Source of the DNA: Alphaproteobacteria bacterium
GTDB lineage: Bacteria; Pseudomonadota; Alphaproteobacteria; Puniceispirillales; Puniceispirillaceae
Assembly (NCBI GenBank): GCA_022425565.1
Contig: JAKMFG010000197.1
Location: 1-9,332, forward strand
DNA: 9,332 nt
Direction: 5' to 3'
This document shows, piece by piece, positions 5,914 to 9,332 of this stretch. How positions within the stretch are numbered: position 1 is the stretch's first letter; each line of letters starts with the position of its first letter. The notes beneath the pieces are model-generated. The model saw nothing but the letters and a program-made list of their open reading frames with translations. It was not told the DNA's origin and searched no databases. The translations under genes and the position numbers were made by a program.

Positions 5914-8222
5914 TCCGCCGCCTCTCGCTTGCTTTGCAGCGCTTCCCATATGGCCTGCGGGGTTGCCGGCATGTCGATATGGGTCACGCCAAGCGCGTCG
6001 GTCAGCGCCGCGATCACAGCCTGTGGGGCGCCAATGGCGCCGGCCTCGCCCGAACCCTTTACTCCCAGAATGTTGTTCTTGCAGGGAATATTACGGAAGC
6101 TGATGTCAAAACGCGGCAGATCGTCAGCGCGCGGCAGCGTGTAATCCATCAGCGATCCGGCAACGAGCTGGCCCTGTTCGTCAAAAGCAGCATATTCATG
6201 GATCGCCTGGCCGATGCCCTGGGCAATGCCGCCATGGACCTGGCCTTCAAGGGTCATTGGATTGATCACTGCGCCAAAGTCGTCAACCACGGTATAGCGC
6301 TGCAGATCGACCTTGCAGGTACCCGGATCGACCTCCAGCTCGACGACATGACAACCATAGGGATAGGTTGCGCCGTCAGTGGTGTACTGATGCTTGATAT
6401 CGAACGGGTGTGCCCCGTTGTCGGGCACCAGCCGCAGGGCAAGATCCTCGATGGTGATCGAGTGATTGGTATTTGCCGAGGAGAACACACCGTCGGCGAA
6501 TATCACCTCGCCCTCCGCACATTCCAGCGCCTCGGCGGCATGCGGGCGGGCGGTGTCGATCGTCTTCGCCGCCACCTCGGCAACAGCCGAACCAAGAATA
6601 GGTGTCATGCGCGCGCCGCCGGTCGTGCCCGGCGGGGTGATGGCACTGTCGCCCTGGAAGACCTCGATCTTGTCGGCATCAAATCCCAGCCTGTCGGACA
6701 GAATCTGCGTCAGCGTCGTACGATGGCCCTGCCCGTTTTCCTGCTGTGCGGCCAGCACAAGGATCGTCCCGTCCTCACGGAAACGGACATCGACACCACC
6801 ATCTGTGCCGCCACCGCATTGTTCGAGATACATGCCAAAGCCAAAGCCGCGAAGACGTCCCTTGCGCTCGGATTCTGCACGTCGTGTCGCAAAACCCGCC
6901 ATATCGGCGCGCGACAGTGCCGCTTCCATCAGTTCAGGCATCTCACCGCCGTCTACGGTGCCACCACAAACCATGGCAAAGGGAATCTGGTCGGCACGGA
7001 TGAGGTTGCGCCGGCGCACTTCGACCCGGTCGATCCCGACATGCTCGGCAATATGATCCATCAGCCGCTCCATGACGTAGTTCGCCTCAGGCCGGCCGGC
7101 GCCGCGATAGGCATCGACCGCCGGGGTGTTCGTCATGATGCCAAGCACACGCAGACTGGCGACCGGAATGGCATAATTCGTCGTGAGCGTGCGCGATCCG
7201 GACAGGGTCGGGATATATGTGCTGTAGTTCGAAAGCCACGATCCCATATTGGCGTGAACCGTAACGGCCAGCGCATGCACCTTGCCGGCCTTGTCGATAA
7301 CGGCGCGCGCCTTCGTCCGGTTGTCACGGCCATGAAGGTCCGATACGAAACTGTCGGAACGCGCCTGCTGCCAGCGGATACGACGCCCGAGGCGGCGTGC
7401 CGCCCAGGCGATGATCAGCTGTTCGGGGTGCAGGAAAATCTTGAAGCCAAAGCTGCCACCGACATCACCGGTGCGCACCCGCACCTGGTCTCGTTCCATG
7501 CCCAGCGCATCAGCAATCTGCTCTGCAACACCGACCGGGCCTTGCGTGCCGCACCAGATATCGAGGCTTCCCTCCGCTTCGCCGGGACCGGCGATCATCG
7601 GGCGGGTTTCCATCGAATTGATGATCACCCGGTTGTTGATCACATCGATGTCGAACAGTTCCATCCCGGCAGCTTTTGCGCCGGCCATGGCGGCGTTGGT
7701 CGACACATGGTCGCCCTCCACCCAGTTGAACGCAATGTTGCGCGGATATTCTTTGTAAAGCTGCGGCGCACCATCATCGATCGCGGCGTAGACGTCTGTC
7801 ACCGCCGGCATGCTGTCATAGCGGGCATCGATCAGTTCGATCGCATCCTGGGCGAGGCTGTCGGTCTCGGCGATGACAACGGCCACAACGTCACCGGCCG
7901 TCCGGTTCACATCACGCACCATTGGCGGGTGTGAGACCATGGTCATCTTATCGCCATCCTCGTTCGTCAGGCGGTGCTGGCACTGGATCTCACCGACCTT
8001 GTCGGCATCGAGGTCCGCCTGGGTAGCGACAAGCAGCACGCCGTCCATGGCCGCCGCTGCGCTGGTATCGACCGAGAGCAGGCGTGCATGAGCAAGCGGC
8101 GCACGCAAAAAAGCGACACCAAGGCCGGTTCCGGGCTCAATATCATCCGTATAACGCCCTTGGCCGGTAATCAGGCGCGGATCCTCGATCCTTGGAACTG
8201 GCTGGCCAACACCGAACTTCAT
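5910..8222 (-). CDS. Xanthine dehydrogenase family molybdopterin-binding (large) subunit, form II CoxL-like
   Basis: This is the molybdenum-cofactor-binding large subunit (770 residues) of a xanthine dehydrogenase/CO dehydrogenase family hydroxylase, which oxidises aldehydes, heterocycles or related compounds with water as oxygen donor. The N-terminal a/b hammerhead domain spans about 15-150 and begins [19 protein letters not shown]. Cofactor domains follow, with GGSFGFK (255-261), AYRGAGR (371-377), QQENGQGH (493-500), GTTGGAR (532-538), [13 protein letters not shown] (660-672) and GSGEAGA with the catalytic Glu726. AYRGAGR is the signature of form II CoxL-like proteins; true CO dehydrogenase has AYxCSFR with the Cu-binding Cys, so CO oxidation is unlikely. 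ATG 8222 is set by AGGAG (8230-8234), 7 nt upstream; an extension to 8375 would overlap the preceding gene and looks non-coding. No FAD or 2Fe-2S subunit gene is adjacent. The stop overlaps the msrB start. The substrate is unknown. Confidence 0.95.
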   Translation of the reverse strand: MKFGVGQPVPRIEDPRLITGQGRYTDDIEPGTGLGVAFLRAPLAHARLLSVDTSAAAAMDGVLLVATQADLDADKVGEIQCQHRLTNEDGDKMTMVSHPPMVRDVNRTAGDVVAVVIAETDSLAQDAIELIDARYDSMPAVTDVYAAIDDGAPQLYKEYPRNIAFNWVEGDHVSTNAAMAGAKAAGMELFDIDVINNRVIINSMETRPMIAGPGEAEGSLDIWCGTQGPVGVAEQIADALGMERDQVRVRTGDVGGSFGFKIFLHPEQLIIAWAARRLGRRIRWQQARSDSFVSDLHGRDNRTKARAVIDKAGKVHALAVTVHANMGSWLSNYSTYIPTLSGSRTLTTNYAIPVASLRVLGIMTNTPAVDAYRGAGRPEANYVMERLMDHIAEHVGIDRVEVRRRNLIRADQIPFAMVCGGTVDGGEMPELMEAALSRADMAGFATRRAESERKGRLRGFGFGMYLEQCGGGTDGGVDVRFREDGTILVLAAQQENGQGHRTTLTQILSDRLGFDADKIEVFQGDSAITPPGTTGGARMTPILGSAVAEVAAKTIDTARPHAAEALECAEGEVIFADGVFSSANTNHSITIEDLALRLVPDNGAHPFDIKHQYTTDGATYPYGCHVVELEVDPGTCKVDLQRYTVVDDFGAVINPMTLEGQVHGGIAQGIGQAIHEYAAFDEQGQLVAGSLMDYTLPRADDLPRFDISFRNIPCKNNILGVKGSGEAGAIGAPQAVIAALTDALGVTHIDMPATPQAIWEALQSKREAAE

Positions 8223-8229
8223 GCTGTGA

Positions 8230-8234
8230 CTCCT
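8230..8234 (-). promoter_or_regulatory. Ribosome-binding site of the molybdenum hydroxylase gene
   Basis: AGGAG on the minus strand lies 7 nt before the ATG at 8222, in the 13-nt gap after the phosphatidyltransferase stop. It fixes the start of the large subunit and argues against the longer in-frame extension beginning at 8375. Confidence 0.8.
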
Positions 8235-8235
8235 G

Positions 8236-8844
8236 CTAGAGGTCTGAAAAACTCTCGATGGCGTACCGCACCCGGGTGATCGTCGTGATCCAGCACAGGC
8301 AACCAAATACCCAGGCCAGCGGTACAAAAAGGTCGGGCCAAAACGCCACGACCAGAAGGAAAATGATGGTCTCACTGCCCTCGGTCAAGCCGCCCAGATG
8401 GAAGAAACCCTTTTTTCCCCTGATCTCGGTCGAAATGCCGCGCTTTTGCGCGATGATGGCAAAAGCCAGAAAACTAGAGCCGGTTCCCACAAAGCTAAAA
8501 ATCAGGAAAGCCGCGGCTATCGCATTGGCCGGATCGGCGACGGCAAAGGCGAAGGGCACCGCGCTGTAGAACAGGAAATCGAGTGTAATATCTAGATAGG
8601 CCCCAAGATCGGTGCTGCCTGTCGACCGCGCCACAGCGCCATCCAGACCATCACATATGCGGTTTGCGATGATCAGCATCACAGCGGCAATCTCGAAACC
8701 GAGCGCGACAGCGATGGCCGCCCCGATACCGAGGCCGAAACCGGCAAAGCTGATCTGGTTCGCGGTGACGCCCTGCCGCGCCACAAACGCACCGACCGGG
8801 TCGAGAATGCGGTCGACCAGCGGCCTCAGGCGCGCGTCGAACAT
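8236..8844 (-). CDS. CDP-alcohol phosphatidyltransferase family membrane protein
   Basis: This inner-membrane enzyme family transfers a phosphatidyl (or similar) group from a CDP-linked donor to an alcohol in phospholipid synthesis. The product has 202 residues, mostly hydrophobic, with roughly five or six membrane segments (about 30-50, 52-63, 88-105, 108-131, 157-170, 173-190). The family motif is present: Asp65, Asp68-Gly69, Ala72-Arg73, Gly81, Asp85 and Asp89. The spacing between AR and G is 7 residues rather than the usual 8-9, which I associate with a YnjF-like branch of unassigned substrate. The amphipathic start MFDARLRPLVDRILDP is common in this branch. The ATG at 8842-8844 lies 4 nt after the decarboxylase-like stop, and the stop is 13 nt before the molybdenum hydroxylase start. 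Next to a decarboxylase-like gene, phosphatidylserine synthase is one hypothesis, but the specific alcohol is unknown. Confidence 0.9.
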   Translation of the reverse strand: MFDARLRPLVDRILDPVGAFVARQGVTANQISFAGFGLGIGAAIAVALGFEIAAVMLIIANRICDGLDGAVARSTGSTDLGAYLDITLDFLFYSAVPFAFAVADPANAIAAAFLIFSFVGTGSSFLAFAIIAQKRGISTEIRGKKGFFHLGGLTEGSETIIFLLVVAFWPDLFVPLAWVFGCLCWITTITRVRYAIESFSDL

Positions 8845-8848
8845 GGGA

Positions 8849-9332
8849 TCAGCGTGGTCCCATGGCGAGAACTGTCTCGCCCGCCACCACGGTCTGGCCA
8901 GGTTGTACGGCCGGTTTGCTGCCGGCTGGCAGAAACAGGTCGGTCATACCACCGATGCGCGGCATGCCGAGCGGCGCCCCGGCGGCAAGAAACTTGCCCG
9001 GCCCGTGACGACAGACCAGCTGGCGTGCCGTGACGCTGCCAATCTGGACCAGCAGGTACATCTGTCCATCTTCACCCTCGATGGTGATCTCGCGGCGTTC
9101 ATTGTCGCGCCGCGCAAGTGCAACATCGGTGGTGCTGCGAAACAGCCCGGGGATCAGAAAATTGTCGCTGATCCGTCCGGCAACGGGGCTGCGCTGCAGA
9201 TGCGCATCGGCAAGCCCAGTGCGGATGGTAATCCTGTGCCCTGATCCTGCGCTGGTACCGGCGGGAAGGTCTGTCTCCACATCCGTGACCTCAACCACGA
9301 TGCCGTCCGCTGGTGCCAGCACGGCCCGTGGC
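8849..9332 (-). CDS. Phosphatidylserine decarboxylase-like protein, cleavage serine replaced (5' end outside window)
   Basis: This is a prokaryotic-type phosphatidylserine decarboxylase (Psd) homologue, normally converting phosphatidylserine to phosphatidylethanolamine at the membrane. The frame is open through the window edge, so the N-terminus is missing; the GTG at 9320-9322 encodes an internal valine in VLAPADG. Family landmarks, numbered from that codon, are APADG with Asp6, ADAHLQRSPVAGRI with His41, DNERREI (73-79), the VGxVxAR-like segment GSVTARQLVC (95-104) and the C-terminal DLFLP (128-132). At the site where Psd has xGS, whose serine undergoes self-cleavage and becomes the pyruvoyl cofactor, this protein reads IGGMTD: residue 125 is Gly (codon GGT, 8948-8950). 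As read, it cannot form the pyruvoyl group in the usual way, so it may be inactive or work differently. A sequencing error (GGT for AGT) is possible. It stops 4 nt before the phosphatidyltransferase start. Confidence 0.85.
   Translation of the reverse strand, partial: PRAVLAPADGIVVEVTDVETDLPAGTSAGSGHRITIRTGLADAHLQRSPVAGRISDNFLIPGLFRSTTDVALARRDNERREITIEGEDGQMYLLVQIGSVTARQLVCRHGPGKFLAAGAPLGMPRIGGMTDLFLPAGSKPAVQPGQTVVAGETVLAMGPR

Noticed and set aside
5934..7934. 666-residue open frame antisense to the molybdenum hydroxylase gene
   Set aside because: It is a long shadow frame opposite a well-supported gene, with His/Arg-rich composition, no family motifs and no start context.
5910..8222. True aerobic CO dehydrogenase large subunit
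   Set aside because: The active-site loop is AYRGAGR, not AYxCSFR, so the copper-binding cysteine is absent.
8223..8375. 51-residue N-terminal extension of the molybdenum hydroxylase
   Set aside because: It overlaps the phosphatidyltransferase gene, its sequence is unlike the family, and a strong AGGAG precedes the ATG at 8222.

Overview
The window looks like ordinary chromosomal DNA of a GC-rich alphaproteobacterium. The main reason is a GcrA-type cell-cycle regulator, a family essentially confined to Alphaproteobacteria. The other genes fit: an RhlE-like DEAD-box helicase with a basic RG-rich tail, PepN, MsrB and a form II CoxL-like molybdenum hydroxylase subunit. A marine Rhodospirillales/SAR116-type host is only a guess. 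I see no mobile element, CRISPR array, tRNA or rRNA.

Layout. (1) Positions 1-823, plus strand: 3' part of a DEAD-box RNA helicase gene, cut by the window edge. (2) Positions 845-4788, minus strand, in transcription order: an AroE-like dehydrogenase, gcrA behind its own candidate promoter and palindrome, then pepN, whose ribosome-binding site lies in a small hairpin. pepN converges on the helicase gene with a 20-bp perfect palindrome across its stop codon. (3) Positions 4789-5000: divergent intergenic region with an ACCGGT inverted repeat, followed by a small exported three-EF-hand protein gene (5001-5384, plus). (4) Positions 5385-5511: short tandem repeats and a probable two-way terminator between the EF-hand gene and msrB. 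(5) Positions 5512-9332, minus strand: a compact four-gene run, in transcription order a phosphatidylserine decarboxylase-like gene (cut by the window edge), a CDP-alcohol phosphatidyltransferase, a CoxL-like molybdenum hydroxylase large subunit, and msrB. Junctions are 4 nt, 13 nt and a 4-nt ATGA overlap, so co-transcription is likely.

How the genes might work together. The right-hand run joins two phospholipid headgroup-type genes with a molybdenum hydroxylase and a methionine-sulfoxide repair enzyme. The most notable points are that the decarboxylase-like protein has glycine where the self-cleaving serine should be, and that the molybdenum subunit has no FAD or iron-sulfur partner in view. 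On the left, the AroE-like protein keeps the catalytic Lys/Asp but lacks the paired shikimate-binding serines, so its substrate may not be shikimate. No wholly new multi-gene system is evident. The best leads are these departures from family norms and several unexplained palindromes and repeats.
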